From SIG565 sp045540055 (GTDB lineage Bacteria; Bacillota; Clostridia; Oscillospirales; Acutalibacteraceae), in assembly GCA_045540055.1 (NCBI GenBank), contig JAZQGO010000002.1, positions 1 to 64,000 of the forward strand: a DNA stretch of 64,000 bases, read 5' to 3'. This document shows, in pieces, positions 53,843 through 61,985 of the stretch (its first letter is position 1; each line of letters opens with the position of its first letter). The notes beneath the pieces are model-generated. The model was not told where the DNA came from and ran no database searches. It worked only from the letters and a program-made list of their open reading frames with translations. Position numbers and translations under genes: made by a program.

Positions 53843-54604
53843 TTGCTAAAAAAATTTATCAACTCAACCAAAATACAAATAAACACACCTGCGCCCTACG
53901 GTGCACTACATCTTGCATTTGCGATATTGGGTGTTATATTATCTGTTTTAGCCGCAAAGAAATTTAAAAATTTTAACGACAAGCGTAATAACACTTTATT
54001 TTTTACATTAGGATTTCTATTAGCTTTTGGTGAAATATATAAACAGCTTTATTTCTTTTTTGTGATAGGTAATGGTAGATATATATGGGATGCTTTCCCC
54101 TTTCAGCCATGCAGTATGGCTATGTATATTTGCTTAATCATCCCTTTTATCAAAAAACCTACCCGCAGACAGCTTTTATATGACTTTCTGTTTATCTACA
54201 GCACACTCGGTGGTATTGCGACATACGTTGCGCCTATAAATGTTTTGAACACCCATCTAACAATAACCATACATTCACTTGTATGGCATATGATTCTGAT
54301 ATTCATAGGCGTATATCTTTTATATTCTAACCGTGTGAGTTTCTCAAAGGGTGCATATAAATCAGCCACAAAACTTTTTCTTACGCTGTGCGGCACAGCA
54401 TTTTTCATAAACTGCGTCGTTACTGCCATTACAGGTCAGGAAATTGCAATGTTTTTCTTAGGACCACAGATTACCGATATAGTGCTTATTAAAGACATCT
54501 GTGTCTCTTTCGGTTGGTTAGCAGGGAGTATCGTAAGCGTTGTAGCAATGTGTCTGGGCGGTTATCTCTTCTACCGTCCTTTTTACCGAAAACATAATAA
54601 ATAA
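53843..54604 (+). CDS. YwaF/TIGR02206-like membrane protein
   Basis: The 253-residue protein has seven or so spans with the TIGR02206 pattern: PFQPCSMAMYICLIIPF, then LGGIATYVAP, then ITIHSLVWHMILIFIGVYLL with a pair of His in spans. The function of YwaF proteins is unknown. The start is TTG 53843, nine bases after AGGATG. It follows the TIM-barrel gene by 17 bases and ends at a strong hairpin. Confidence 0.75.
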   Translation: MLKKFINSTKIQINTPAPYGALHLAFAILGVILSVLAAKKFKNFNDKRNNTLFFTLGFLLAFGEIYKQLYFFFVIGNGRYIWDAFPFQPCSMAMYICLIIPFIKKPTRRQLLYDFLFIYSTLGGIATYVAPINVLNTHLTITIHSLVWHMILIFIGVYLLYSNRVSFSKGAYKSATKLFLTLCGTAFFINCVVTAITGQEIAMFFLGPQITDIVLIKDICVSFGWLAGSIVSVVAMCLGGYLFYRPFYRKHNK

Positions 54605-54634
54605 TTTATTATATGATAAAAACTGAAAGGCTTA

Positions 54635-54669
54635 GCCCAAGTGTCCGTTACGACACTTGGGCAGTTTTA
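54635..54669 (+). terminator. Terminator of the YwaF-like gene
   Basis: gcccaagtgtc (54635-54645) pairs with gacacttgggc (54652-54662), followed by agtttta. Confidence 0.8.
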
Positions 54670-54679
54670 TTGTATAACA

Positions 54680-54705
54680 AAAACGGCGGGAGTCAAGCCC
54701 CCGCC
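54680..54705 (-). terminator. Terminator of the reverse rubrerythrin gene
   Basis: On the minus strand GGCGGG and CCCGCC (54685-54690 with 54700-54705) form a stem followed by GTTTTTG. The surrounding sequence resembles a dispersed intergenic motif of Oscillospirales, judged from memory. Confidence 0.6.
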
Positions 54706-54717
54706 CTACAATTCTGA

Positions 54718-55260
54718 TTATTTAAAGTATCTGTTAAGAAGACCCTCAAATGCCTTACCGTGTCGAGCCTCATCTCTTGCCATTTCATGAACGGTATCGT
54801 GAATAGCATCAAGATTTAACTCTTTAGCAAGCTTCGCAAGTTCAAATTTGCCCATTGTTGCGCCGTTTTCGGCATCTACACGCATTTCAAGATTTTTCTT
54901 TGTAGAATCGGTTACTACTTCACCCAAAAGCTCTGCAAACTTTGCTGCGTGTTCAGCCTCTTCGTAGGCTGCCTTCTCCCAATAAAGACCTATTTCAGGA
55001 TAGCCTTCACGGTGAGCAACGCGCGCCATTGCGAGATACATACCAACCTCGGTGCATTCGCCCATAAAGTTTTCACGAAGACCCGAAATGATTCTTTCAT
55101 CAACACCCTTAGCTACGCCAACAACGTGCTCGGCAGCCCAGGTCTTTTCGCCTGCCTGCTCTTGAAATTTGGATGCCGGTGCCTGACAGATCGGGCACTT
55201 ATCGGGAGCCTCATTACCCTCGTGAACATAACCGCAAATTGTACAAACGAACTTTTTCAT
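54718..55260 (-). CDS. Reverse rubrerythrin / NADH peroxidase
   Basis: The 180-residue protein has the domains in the reverse order to the rubrerythrin at 39077: rubredoxin-like CTICGY..CPICQA at residues 6-25, then a four-helix diiron domain with ligands in MGECTEVGMYLAMARVAHREG, EEAEHAAKF and DEARHGKAF. In clostridia such RevRbr proteins act as oxygen- and peroxide-reducing enzymes and are among the most strongly PerR-controlled genes. perR lies just upstream on the same strand, so both are probably one peroxide-induced operon. Confidence 0.93.
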   Translation of the reverse strand: MKKFVCTICGYVHEGNEAPDKCPICQAPASKFQEQAGEKTWAAEHVVGVAKGVDERIISGLRENFMGECTEVGMYLAMARVAHREGYPEIGLYWEKAAYEEAEHAAKFAELLGEVVTDSTKKNLEMRVDAENGATMGKFELAKLAKELNLDAIHDTVHEMARDEARHGKAFEGLLNRYFK

Positions 55261-55281
55261 AAAAACATCTCCTAAAATAAA

Positions 55282-55668
55282 TTATTTATTATTTGTATTT
55301 ATACAAGAACTGCAAAGACCGCTAAAAACATATCCGCTAAAATTTACCTCACAGTTAAGTTTATTCTGTAGAAAGTCTTTAAGATTGTTTTTTGGCACGT
55401 CGCAGTCTAATATAGCGCCACAATTATGACAGTAAAAATGCATATGCTCTTTTACGTCACCATCGTAATGTTGAAAGCCGTCGCCCACCGAAAGCTCTTG
55501 TACGTCACCGTCTTTTTTTAATTCGGTAAGGTTACGATAAACGGTGCCAAGGCTGATTTTTGGTAATTTTTCTCGGCATTTTTCGTAAACCCACTGTACT
55601 GTCGGATGCGTATCGGTTGAGCGTAAAACCTCAACTATTACCTCCCTTTGTTTTGAATAGTTTCTCAT
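55282..55668 (-). CDS. perR: Peroxide-responsive Fur-family repressor PerR
   Basis: The 128-residue protein has the winged helix (HPTVQWVYEKCREKLPKISLGTVYRNL), the regulatory metal region HMHFYC, and the structural zinc site CHNCG..CSSC. Fur and Zur are alternatives. The operator type, the short length and the co-transcribed reverse rubrerythrin favour PerR. ATG 55668 follows GAGGT; the upstream ATG at 55695 lies in the operator. Confidence 0.88.
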   Translation of the reverse strand: MRNYSKQREVIVEVLRSTDTHPTVQWVYEKCREKLPKISLGTVYRNLTELKKDGDVQELSVGDGFQHYDGDVKEHMHFYCHNCGAILDCDVPKNNLKDFLQNKLNCEVNFSGYVFSGLCSSCINTNNK

Positions 55669-55685
55669 GAATCTTACCTCAAAAA

Positions 55686-55742
55686 TAGTAATCATTACTA
55701 CTTTTTACGTTTTTATTATAACACACTTTTTAGAAATGTCAA
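55686..55742 (-). promoter_or_regulatory. perR promoter with Per-box-like palindrome
   Basis: On the minus strand TTGACA (55742-55737), 16 bases, TATAAT (55720-55715). Downstream of the -10 is the 15-bp palindrome TAGTAATCATTACTA (55686-55700), close to the Per box consensus TTATAATNATTATAA. It is placed to block transcription of perR and the reverse rubrerythrin gene. Confidence 0.75.
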
Positions 55743-55765
55743 TAGTTTTTAAAAAAATTTTCTTG

Positions 55766-55794
55766 TTGACAATTGTTTTATTTTGTATGATAAT
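55766..55794 (+). promoter_or_regulatory. rex promoter
   Basis: TTGACA (55766-55771), 17 bases, GATAAT (55789-55794). The overlapping TTGTTGACAATTGTT resembles one half of a Rex site but not convincingly both halves, so autoregulation is possible only. Confidence 0.6.
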
Positions 55795-55831
55795 GTAGTT
55801 GTTGAAGTTTTATTAAAGGAAGGTGCGGTTA

Positions 55832-56467
55832 ATGTATAACAAAGGTATATCCCCCTACGTTATTAAAAGGTTACCGCGATATTATAGATTTTTGGGTGAG
55901 CTTTCCAGCTCAGGTATTAAGCGTATTTCCTCTGCCGAATTAAGTCGCCGCATGGGGCTGACTGCCAGTCAGATTCGTCAGGACCTTAACTGCTTTGGCG
56001 GCTTTGGTCAACAGGGCTACGGATACAACACCGATATGCTCAGAGAAGAAATCGGTAACATATTAGGAATTGATAAGCCAAAAAAGGCAATACTTATAGG
56101 ACTCGGGAATTTAGGCCGCGCCGTTACGTTGCATCTTAATTTCGAGGAAAAGGGCTTTTCGCTTATCGGTCTTTTTGACAGTAAGGAGTCGCTTGTGGGC
56201 AACGTCATTCGAAATATACCCATTCGCTCCACCAATATGCTGGATGATTTTTGCCGAGAAAACAAGCCTGAAGCCGCAATACTGTGCATACCTAAAACCG
56301 CTGTGCCCGATATTGCCGACCACCTTGTAAAATTAGGTATTAAGGGTTTTCTCAACTTCAGTCACTACGATTTAGGACTTAAATATGATAATATCGTTGT
56401 TGAAAACGTTCACTTTGGCGACAATCTGATGACCCTATCCTATAATATTAAAAATATGGATAAATAA
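55832..56467 (+). CDS. rex: Redox-sensing transcriptional repressor Rex
   Basis: Rex binds DNA when NADH is low and releases it when the NADH/NAD+ ratio rises, controlling fermentation genes. The 211-residue protein has an N-terminal winged helix (ISSAELSRRMGLTASQIRQDL), the conserved GGFGQQGYGYN, and a Rossmann fold with IGLGNLGRAV. The C-terminal swapped helix is present. ATG 55832 is chosen with AAGGAAGG upstream over the in-frame GTG at 55823. Confidence 0.96.
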   Translation: MYNKGISPYVIKRLPRYYRFLGELSSSGIKRISSAELSRRMGLTASQIRQDLNCFGGFGQQGYGYNTDMLREEIGNILGIDKPKKAILIGLGNLGRAVTLHLNFEEKGFSLIGLFDSKESLVGNVIRNIPIRSTNMLDDFCRENKPEAAILCIPKTAVPDIADHLVKLGIKGFLNFSHYDLGLKYDNIVVENVHFGDNLMTLSYNIKNMDK

Positions 56468-56470
56468 TTA

Positions 56471-56507
56471 AATCACCACACATAATAAACGTGTGGTGAT
56501 TTTTTTG
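56471..56507 (+). terminator. Terminator of rex that overlaps the next gene's start
   Basis: aatcaccacac (56471-56481) pairs with gtgtggtgatt (56491-56501), followed by a run of T. The right arm contains GGTGAT, the likely ribosome binding site of the DUF421 gene at 56505. Confidence 0.75.
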
Positions 56508-57176
56508 CTTGTAACTATTATTCGTACTGCCATTTTATATTTATTTGTAACGGTAGCCATTCGTCTTATGGGTAAGCGTCAAATTGGCGATATGCAGCCC
56601 AACGAGCTGGTGGTGACGCTGCTAATTTCCGAGATTGCCGCTATTCCCCTTCAGGACGCTAACCAACCCGTGCTTAACGGTATTGTGGCTATTTTTATGT
56701 TGGTAATAGTTGAAATAATAATGTCGGTTTTGACTATGAAATATATGTCACTTCATAAAATTCTAAGCGGTAAATCGGTTATTATTATTAAGGATGGCAA
56801 AATCGACCAAAAGGCAATGAAGCGGGTGCGACTTACCGTAATAGATTTAGTTGAATTATTACGTGGGCAGGATGTTTTTGATATAAGCACCGTTTCCTTT
56901 GCCGTACTTGAAGTAAACGGAAATCTAAGCGTAATTTTAAAGCCCGAGCATCGCCCCATAACACCCAAGGATATGAAAATACAGATGAAAAAGGACGGTC
57001 TGCCCCTTCCCGTTGTTTCTGATGGTAAAATGGTAAGCGAATCATTGCGCGAGCTAAATATTAGTGAAAACACAGTAAAGGAACTGGCAGGTATGCGGCA
57101 CACAAAGCCCGAGGACCTGCTTTTAATGACGTTGGACCAGTATGGCAACTGCTATACAGTAAGCAAACACGAATAA
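56505..57176 (+). CDS. DUF421 (YetF/YcaP) family membrane protein
   Basis: The 223-residue protein has two or three N-terminal spans, the conserved RLMGKRQIGDMQPNELVVTLLISEIAAIPLQD block, and a cytoplasmic alpha/beta domain with DLVELLRGQDVFDISTVSFAVLE. DUF421 proteins are linked to spore membrane and germination in Bacillus (YetF/YrbG family), but the mechanism is unknown. TTG 56505 is preferred, four bases after GGTGAT. An in-frame GTG at 56493 lies inside the terminator stem and has no RBS. Its last codons Ser-Lys-His-Glu-stop come from the repeat at 57161. Confidence 0.85.
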   Translation: MLVTIIRTAILYLFVTVAIRLMGKRQIGDMQPNELVVTLLISEIAAIPLQDANQPVLNGIVAIFMLVIVEIIMSVLTMKYMSLHKILSGKSVIIIKDGKIDQKAMKRVRLTVIDLVELLRGQDVFDISTVSFAVLEVNGNLSVILKPEHRPITPKDMKIQMKKDGLPLPVVSDGKMVSESLRELNISENTVKELAGMRHTKPEDLLLMTLDQYGNCYTVSKHE

Positions 57177-57216
57177 TCCTAACCTGATTTTAAAGGTAAT
57201 ATTTTCGTGTTTGCTT
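57161..57216. mobile_element. Short copy of the MITE-like element
   Basis: The 39 bases from aagcaaacacgaataatcc (57161-57199) match the right end of the element at 16850-17122 with two mismatches. The segment ends in the inverted repeat ttcgtgtttgctt (57204-57216), complementary to aagcaaacacgaa (57161-57173). It is a 56-bp internally deleted version. It carries the stop codon of the DUF421 gene. Confidence 0.65.
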
Positions 57217-57233
57217 AATAAAGGAGAATAGAA

Positions 57234-57614
57234 ATGAAACGACTAATAGCGGCTATTGTACTGATTATATGTCTCGCATCATTGTGCGTTACAAGCACCA
57301 TTACGGTGGGTAATTCGTATGTCAAATTTCAAAAGGAACTTGATAACTGCCAAAGCGCAGTAAAGCAAAAGAATTATGAAGCCGCGAAAGAAAAAAGCGA
57401 AGCACTGGCTCGTGTGTGGCAGGAAAAGCGCGGCGTCCTATCTATCTTTATAAATCATCTGACTGTTGAAGAGGTAGATGAAACTGTGGCACAACTATCA
57501 TCCTTTGCAAACAAGGAAAACGAGGCGCACTTTTTGGCAGAATGTGAAGTTTTAGAGCTTAAATTCATAGAAATGAAGGAATACTGCAGTGTTAGTCTGC
57601 ACACACTTTTTTAA
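57234..57614 (+). CDS. DUF4363 family protein
   Basis: The 126-residue protein has one N-terminal span (about 5-25) and an extracytoplasmic helical domain rich in Lys and Glu, with LDNCQSAVKQKNYEAAKEKSEAL resembling a tetratricopeptide-like helix pair. This matches the DUF4363 family, which is often encoded next to DUF421 genes in Clostridia. A joint role in the cell envelope or spore is likely but not established. An AAGGAG RBS lies directly after the repeat. Confidence 0.8.
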   Translation: MKRLIAAIVLIICLASLCVTSTITVGNSYVKFQKELDNCQSAVKQKNYEAAKEKSEALARVWQEKRGVLSIFINHLTVEEVDETVAQLSSFANKENEAHFLAECEVLELKFIEMKEYCSVSLHTLF

Positions 57615-57620
57615 AATAAA

Positions 57621-57647
57621 AAAACCGTGGGTGCTACCCACGGTTTT
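57621..57647. terminator. Bidirectional terminator
   Basis: aaaaccgtgggt (57621-57632) pairs with acccacggtttt (57636-57647), between the DUF4363 gene and convergent rpsT. Confidence 0.85.
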
Positions 57648-57658
57648 GTTTTAATTTC

Positions 57659-57922
57659 TTACGCATTAGCCTTGTTTAAACGGTTAACCAAAGCTGATTT
57701 TTTGTGTGCTGCGTTATTCTTATGAAGAATACCCTTAGAAGCAGCCTGGTCAATCTTTTTAACTGCAGCCTTAACTGCTACGGCGGCGTCAGCATCGTTG
57801 TTAGCAATCGCAGCGTCAGCCTTCTTAACTGCTGTTCTAAGCGCTGAACGATAAGCCTTATTGCGCTGATTGTTAGCCTCGCTAACAAGAACACGTTTCT
57901 TTGCAGATTTAATATTCGGCAT
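57659..57922 (-). CDS. rpsT: 30S ribosomal protein S20
   Basis: The 87-residue protein is rich in Ala and Lys and begins MPNIKSAKKRVLVSEANN, the S20 signature. It is all helical and binds 16S rRNA. GGAGG lies before the start. In Bacillus rpsT is next to gpr and spoIIP. Here spoIIP is divergent next door and gpr is missing. Confidence 0.97.
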   Translation of the reverse strand: MPNIKSAKKRVLVSEANNQRNKAYRSALRTAVKKADAAIANNDADAAVAVKAAVKKIDQAASKGILHKNNAAHKKSALVNRLNKANA

Positions 57923-58077
57923 TGTCGCACCTCCTCAAAAATTCTCACGTAATAGTATATTACCACTTTTTAATTTAAAATGCAACACTTTTTTTAATTT
58001 TAATTAACATTAACAATATATTTGCCGCTAAGAATAAATTTTATTGTTAAATCATACGATACTAGTGGTGATATAAT

Positions 58078-59118
58078 ATGAAATTTAAGGGGTTTATGTT
58101 GATTTTTTGTGTTCTGCTTACATCAGTATATACCGCAGGACATGGATTTTTTAAATACATAACCTATAGCTTCCCCGAAACATATCAGGATGTAAATTTT
58201 CTGACAACCAATAAAGGTGAAGACAGAGCAGATACTACCTCTGTAAATTCCTCCACCGATAAGAAGGAGCAAAACAAGACCTCAAGCAGCAATAACGATG
58301 CCAGCACTATCGCATCTACCGACGGACAGGCAGTGGGCGGCATAACCGCAAAGTTCATAAGCCCCTATACCGCCGTCACAAAATATAATAAGGTATATCT
58401 TAAAAACAACACGGGCACCGATATAAATATTAAGTCTTTACTTGAAAAAAAGTTATCCTTCAAATTAGAAAGCAGCAAGCCACAGGTGCTTATTATGCAC
58501 ACCCATACCACCGAAAGCTTTATGATGGAGGAAAGGGACTATTACACCGAGTCGGACGCCTCACGCTCACGCGATGAGACCAAAAATATGATAGCCATAG
58601 GTGATGTTATTGAACAAAAGCTAAAGGCAGCGGGCATAGGGGTTATTCACGACACGACGGTGCACGACTACCCTGCCTATTCGGGAAGCTACACACGAAG
58701 TGCGGCCACTGTCAGCGCCGACCTTAAGGCCTACCCGTCTATAAAAATTGTAATTGACATACATAGAGATGCAATAACCGGCAATAATAAAGAAAAGGTA
58801 AAGCCCGTTGTCCAAATTGACGGCAAAAATGCCGCACAGGTTATGCTGGTTATGGGAAGTCAGACGGGCGGCATTACAGGATATCCTAACTGGAAGGAAA
58901 ACCTGAGCCTTGCGCTTAAATATCAACAAACTATGGAGGTAATGTATCCGGGACTGGCGCGCGCCGTAACCCTTAACAGCGGCAAATACAATCAGAATCT
59001 CACAAAAGGTTCTATTCTGCTTGAGGTCGGCACCGATGCTAACACGCTGGAAGAAGCAAAACGAGGTGCAGCATATGCGGGCGATGCTTTGGTAGGTCTT
59101 TTGAATACCCTGAAATAA
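58078..59118 (+). CDS. spoIIP: Stage II sporulation protein P
   Basis: SpoIIP is a membrane-anchored amidase/endopeptidase that thins septal peptidoglycan for engulfment of the forespore with SpoIID and SpoIIM. The 346-residue protein has one N-terminal span (about 5-25), a Ser/Asn-rich linker (about 45-85), then the Zn-amidase-like domain with LIMHTHTTESF, KIVIDIHRDAI and a closing LLEVGTDANTLEEA. It marks the organism as a spore former. A GGTGATATAATATG context gives the start. Confidence 0.95.
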   Translation: MKFKGFMLIFCVLLTSVYTAGHGFFKYITYSFPETYQDVNFLTTNKGEDRADTTSVNSSTDKKEQNKTSSSNNDASTIASTDGQAVGGITAKFISPYTAVTKYNKVYLKNNTGTDINIKSLLEKKLSFKLESSKPQVLIMHTHTTESFMMEERDYYTESDASRSRDETKNMIAIGDVIEQKLKAAGIGVIHDTTVHDYPAYSGSYTRSAATVSADLKAYPSIKIVIDIHRDAITGNNKEKVKPVVQIDGKNAAQVMLVMGSQTGGITGYPNWKENLSLALKYQQTMEVMYPGLARAVTLNSGKYNQNLTKGSILLEVGTDANTLEEAKRGAAYAGDALVGLLNTLK

Positions 59119-59123
59119 ATGAA

Positions 59124-59309
59124 ATGAAAGTTTTTTACAGAAGTTTTTTATATTGTTTTATAATAGTAGGTAATTTAGCACTGCTGACCTATGGTATTTG
59201 TGTGTCCTATGAAAACATACGGCGCATCAGTTACGGTGAATATGTAAACGCCATTGAAATTAAAAATGATTCGATACGAATTCTTGATTTTTATTTTGAG
59301 TTTAAATAA
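59124..59309 (+). CDS. Small single-span membrane protein downstream of spoIIP
   Basis: The 61-residue product has one hydrophobic segment (about residues 6-27) and a C-terminal tail ending RILDFYFEFK. It starts five bases after the spoIIP stop with GAAATGAA-like weak RBS and ends at a strong terminator, so it is co-transcribed with spoIIP. I do not recognise a named family. Conservation next to spoIIP in relatives would support a sporulation role. Confidence 0.6.
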   Translation: MKVFYRSFLYCFIIVGNLALLTYGICVSYENIRRISYGEYVNAIEIKNDSIRILDFYFEFK

Positions 59310-59363
59310 AAAATGACCAAATCGAACGCCCACGCCCCGCGGGGAAGGATTTGGTCATTTTTT
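59308..59363. terminator. Bidirectional terminator
   Basis: aaaaaatgaccaaatc (59308-59323) pairs perfectly with 59348-59363, with an inner GC-rich loop ccccgcgggg. Confidence 0.85.
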
Positions 59364-59364
59364 G

Positions 59365-61122
59365 TTATTGCTGTGTTGACGAGGTGTCTGACATGGTGCC
59401 TGACGTGGTGCCTGACGTGGTGGATTCGCTCTCACCGGTATATGTGTTAACCCTTAGAATCACACCTGCGTCGAGATCGATGCCGGTACCTGTACTGGGT
59501 TCGACATCGATTACAGCACCCGGCTTCTTGGTTGCATCATAGTCATCAAGCGGTTCAATATTATTATAATTGAAGCCCAATTTAAGTAGCTCAAAAACCG
59601 CCTCGTCATAGGATTTGCCGATAATTGAGGAGGGTATCTTAACAGTCTTAGGGCCAAGGCTTACAACAATTTTAATAACGGTACCCTTCTTGACGGTCTG
59701 GTCAGAGGTCTGCTCCTGCGAAATTATATAGCCGCGCTGATGCTCACTGCTATACTGCTTTGAGGTAATCTCAAACTCAAACAGTGTTGTATAATCGGTA
59801 TTGGTTATAATATCAGCATATCTTTTACCGACAAGATTCGGCACCTGATAAAGTTTTTCATTCGATTCGCTGACGTCACCCAACGAAGAGGTTTGACTCG
59901 GCGGCGCAACGCTTGAGACAGGTGACGAATTACCGTCGGGCTGACCCGTCTTGCCGAATCCTAAAGCGAAATACAGTATAACCGCTATAACTATGAAAAC
60001 CAAAGCAGTTATTGCAGATGAAATAACAGCATAATTCTTTGATGATTTTTCGGGCTTTGCCGTACTTACAGGCTTAGGTGTAGCGACCGTCTTAACGGGT
60101 GCCGCCTTGGGTTGTGGCGGAGTAGGCGCGGCAACAGGTGTGAAAGCCACGGTAGACTCGCCTGATACAGGTGTTAAAGCAATACGGAAGCTATCCATAT
60201 CCTGAATTCTGTCCTTCGGCATAAGTTGCAGACCGTTGGCAAGTGCCGCTAAAACATATTTCGGCAAAATTTCGGCATAGCGTGCAGGTATCTGCATATT
60301 GTCGTTCGAAATTCGCTCAGTTACATCGGTAGGCGCCTTGCCTATAAGCACACGGAAAAGCGTAGCCGCCATACCATAAACATCGGTATATTTGCCATCA
60401 CGGCACTCAATATCATACCCATACTGCTCAACCGCAGAAAATCCGGGGAAAAGCTGTATGGTCATATTGCTTTTGGACATGCGAACCGAGCGAATGCATA
60501 TATCCATTAGTCTCAGCTTGCCGTCACGACCGACAAAAATAGTGTCGGGCGAAATGCCACGATGGATAATGCCTGCCTCGTGCAGTGCCGCAACGGTTGT
60601 TATAAGAGGCAAGAACAAAGGGCGTGCCTGCTCCCACTTTAAGTCACCGCCGTTACGAATAAGAAATTCACGAAGGGTAATACCGGGAACCGTCTTTGTA
60701 ATATTGTAGGCTGTGCCACCCTCTTCAAAAACCTCTACCGTCGGCAAAAGTGACGGCAGGTCAGCAAGATTAGCGATTTTGCGATTGAGCTCTAAAAAGC
60801 TCATAATTCCTTCATTAAAGGTAAACTCGTTACCCACCGCTATTTCAACAGTACCGTCAGCCCTACGGTTTGCGGCACCCTTAGGATAATACTCACGTAT
60901 ATTAACTATGCTGTCCTCTTTATTATCCCAACCGACATATGTAACACCCTCGCCGTTATGCTCTATAACGCGGCCGACTAAGTATCTGTCCCGAATCCAG
61001 AAGCCGAGCTGAAGATACTCGCTATCATTCGACACTGAATTATCAAAGCCGCAGATTGAACATATCTTCTCGCCGCCGTTATCATTCATGCAGCCAAGGC
61101 ACAATCTTTCTGTATTTAGCAT
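59365..61122 (-). CDS. PASTA-domain protein kinase homologue, probably a pseudokinase
   Basis: The 585-residue protein has an N-terminal zinc ribbon (CLGC at 8-11, CSIC at 21-24), then a kinase-like domain (about 46-315), a Pro/Ala-rich linker, one span (364-388) and two extracellular PASTA repeats (about 424-490, 491-560). Key kinase residues are lost: the Gly loop reads EHNGEGVT (54-61), the VAIK Lys is Arg76, the HRD motif is HRG (187-189) and DFG is DIC (207-209). PASTA repeats bind muropeptides or lipid II. It may signal wall state to a partner without phosphorylation. The Ser/Thr-rich tail contains a short TSGT repeat. Confidence 0.85.
   Translation of the reverse strand: MLNTERLCLGCMNDNGGEKICSICGFDNSVSNDSEYLQLGFWIRDRYLVGRVIEHNGEGVTYVGWDNKEDSIVNIREYYPKGAANRRADGTVEIAVGNEFTFNEGIMSFLELNRKIANLADLPSLLPTVEVFEEGGTAYNITKTVPGITLREFLIRNGGDLKWEQARPLFLPLITTVAALHEAGIIHRGISPDTIFVGRDGKLRLMDICIRSVRMSKSNMTIQLFPGFSAVEQYGYDIECRDGKYTDVYGMAATLFRVLIGKAPTDVTERISNDNMQIPARYAEILPKYVLAALANGLQLMPKDRIQDMDSFRIALTPVSGESTVAFTPVAAPTPPQPKAAPVKTVATPKPVSTAKPEKSSKNYAVISSAITALVFIVIAVILYFALGFGKTGQPDGNSSPVSSVAPPSQTSSLGDVSESNEKLYQVPNLVGKRYADIITNTDYTTLFEFEITSKQYSSEHQRGYIISQEQTSDQTVKKGTVIKIVVSLGPKTVKIPSSIIGKSYDEAVFELLKLGFNYNNIEPLDDYDATKKPGAVIDVEPSTGTGIDLDAGVILRVNTYTGESESTTSGTTSGTMSDTSSTQQ
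59386..59421. repeat. 12-bp tandem repeat, three units
   Basis: Three in-frame units of gcctgacgtggt (the first with two changes) lie at the 3' end of the PASTA gene and encode a TSGT-type Ser/Thr/Gly tail. It could vary in copy number by slippage without shifting the frame. Confidence 0.7.
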
Positions 61123-61209
61123 ATTTATCTCCTTTAAAAAAGTTAAAATATCTATATAATTATTTTACCACAAATTTTGTAGGTTGTACAGTTTGTATCC
61201 TGTAAACAT

Positions 61210-61890
61210 TTAATATTTATCAATTCTTAAGAACTTCTTAAAGACGCAGGTATGCTTTGGTGTGACCTTTCTATCCTCATGAAGTGAGCCAAAAAACCAA
61301 TGCTTATACCGACACATTTCATCAATTTCCTCAAAATAGCCGTTTAATTTATTTACCCTGTCGGGCAGACCCCATCTGAAAAGCATAGCGCTTTTGACGA
61401 GTGACGGCGGCTCGTGGGTAATAATATAATCGACCTGCCTGCCGCATTCGTCGAGAATTTTAGCACCCTCGGTCATCTCCTCAGGGGATGGAATTTCCTC
61501 CTTCCACCAGAGGTTGTTTTCTATGCGCATATCCTTGTCGGTGCTCTCGCCTCCGCCGAAGGTATATATTCTTGTACCGTCGATATCAAAAATCTGACCA
61601 CGCATCAGATGAATCAGATTACCGCTTATGCGGTGTATCATACCGCCCTTCCAATAGGTTGTGCGGCATCGGTTAATAAGATCCATATTATCGTGTGTGC
61701 CGTCAATAAAGGCAACGGTAAATTTACGGCTGCCCAAATATTCAATATATTCCTTTTCCTTTGCGTCGCCGTTCCACAGATAACCGAAGTCGCCGCAAAC
61801 GATAAGTATATCGCCTTTTTTAAGCCGTAACCAATCTCTTGTATATAAGCGTTCCTCAGCGCCGTGCATATCACCCGTAATATATATCAA
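61210..61890 (-). CDS. Calcineurin-like metallophosphoesterase
   Basis: The 226-residue protein has the phosphoesterase motifs ITGDMHG, VCGDFGYLWNG, a DGTHDN in place of the usual GNHD, YIITHEPPS and GSLHED. These supply the two-metal site. The substrate is unknown; family members hydrolyse diverse phosphoesters. GGTG before the start is a fair RBS. It stands between the PASTA gene and divergent dacF, with no evident partner. Confidence 0.85.
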   Translation of the reverse strand: MIYITGDMHGAEERLYTRDWLRLKKGDILIVCGDFGYLWNGDAKEKEYIEYLGSRKFTVAFIDGTHDNMDLINRCRTTYWKGGMIHRISGNLIHLMRGQIFDIDGTRIYTFGGGESTDKDMRIENNLWWKEEIPSPEEMTEGAKILDECGRQVDYIITHEPPSLVKSAMLFRWGLPDRVNKLNGYFEEIDEMCRYKHWFFGSLHEDRKVTPKHTCVFKKFLRIDKY

Positions 61891-61985
61891 ATTTTCACCG
61901 CCTTTTTAATATTTATTCTTTCTTTTTTGTTCAGTATAATGTATAATTGTTTTATAAATAAACTTATTCCTTCAGGAGTTATGAG

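Noticed and set aside
59386..59421. CRISPR-like repeat
   Set aside because: Units of 12 bp are contiguous and coding; there are no spacers. No CRISPR array or cas gene is seen in the window.
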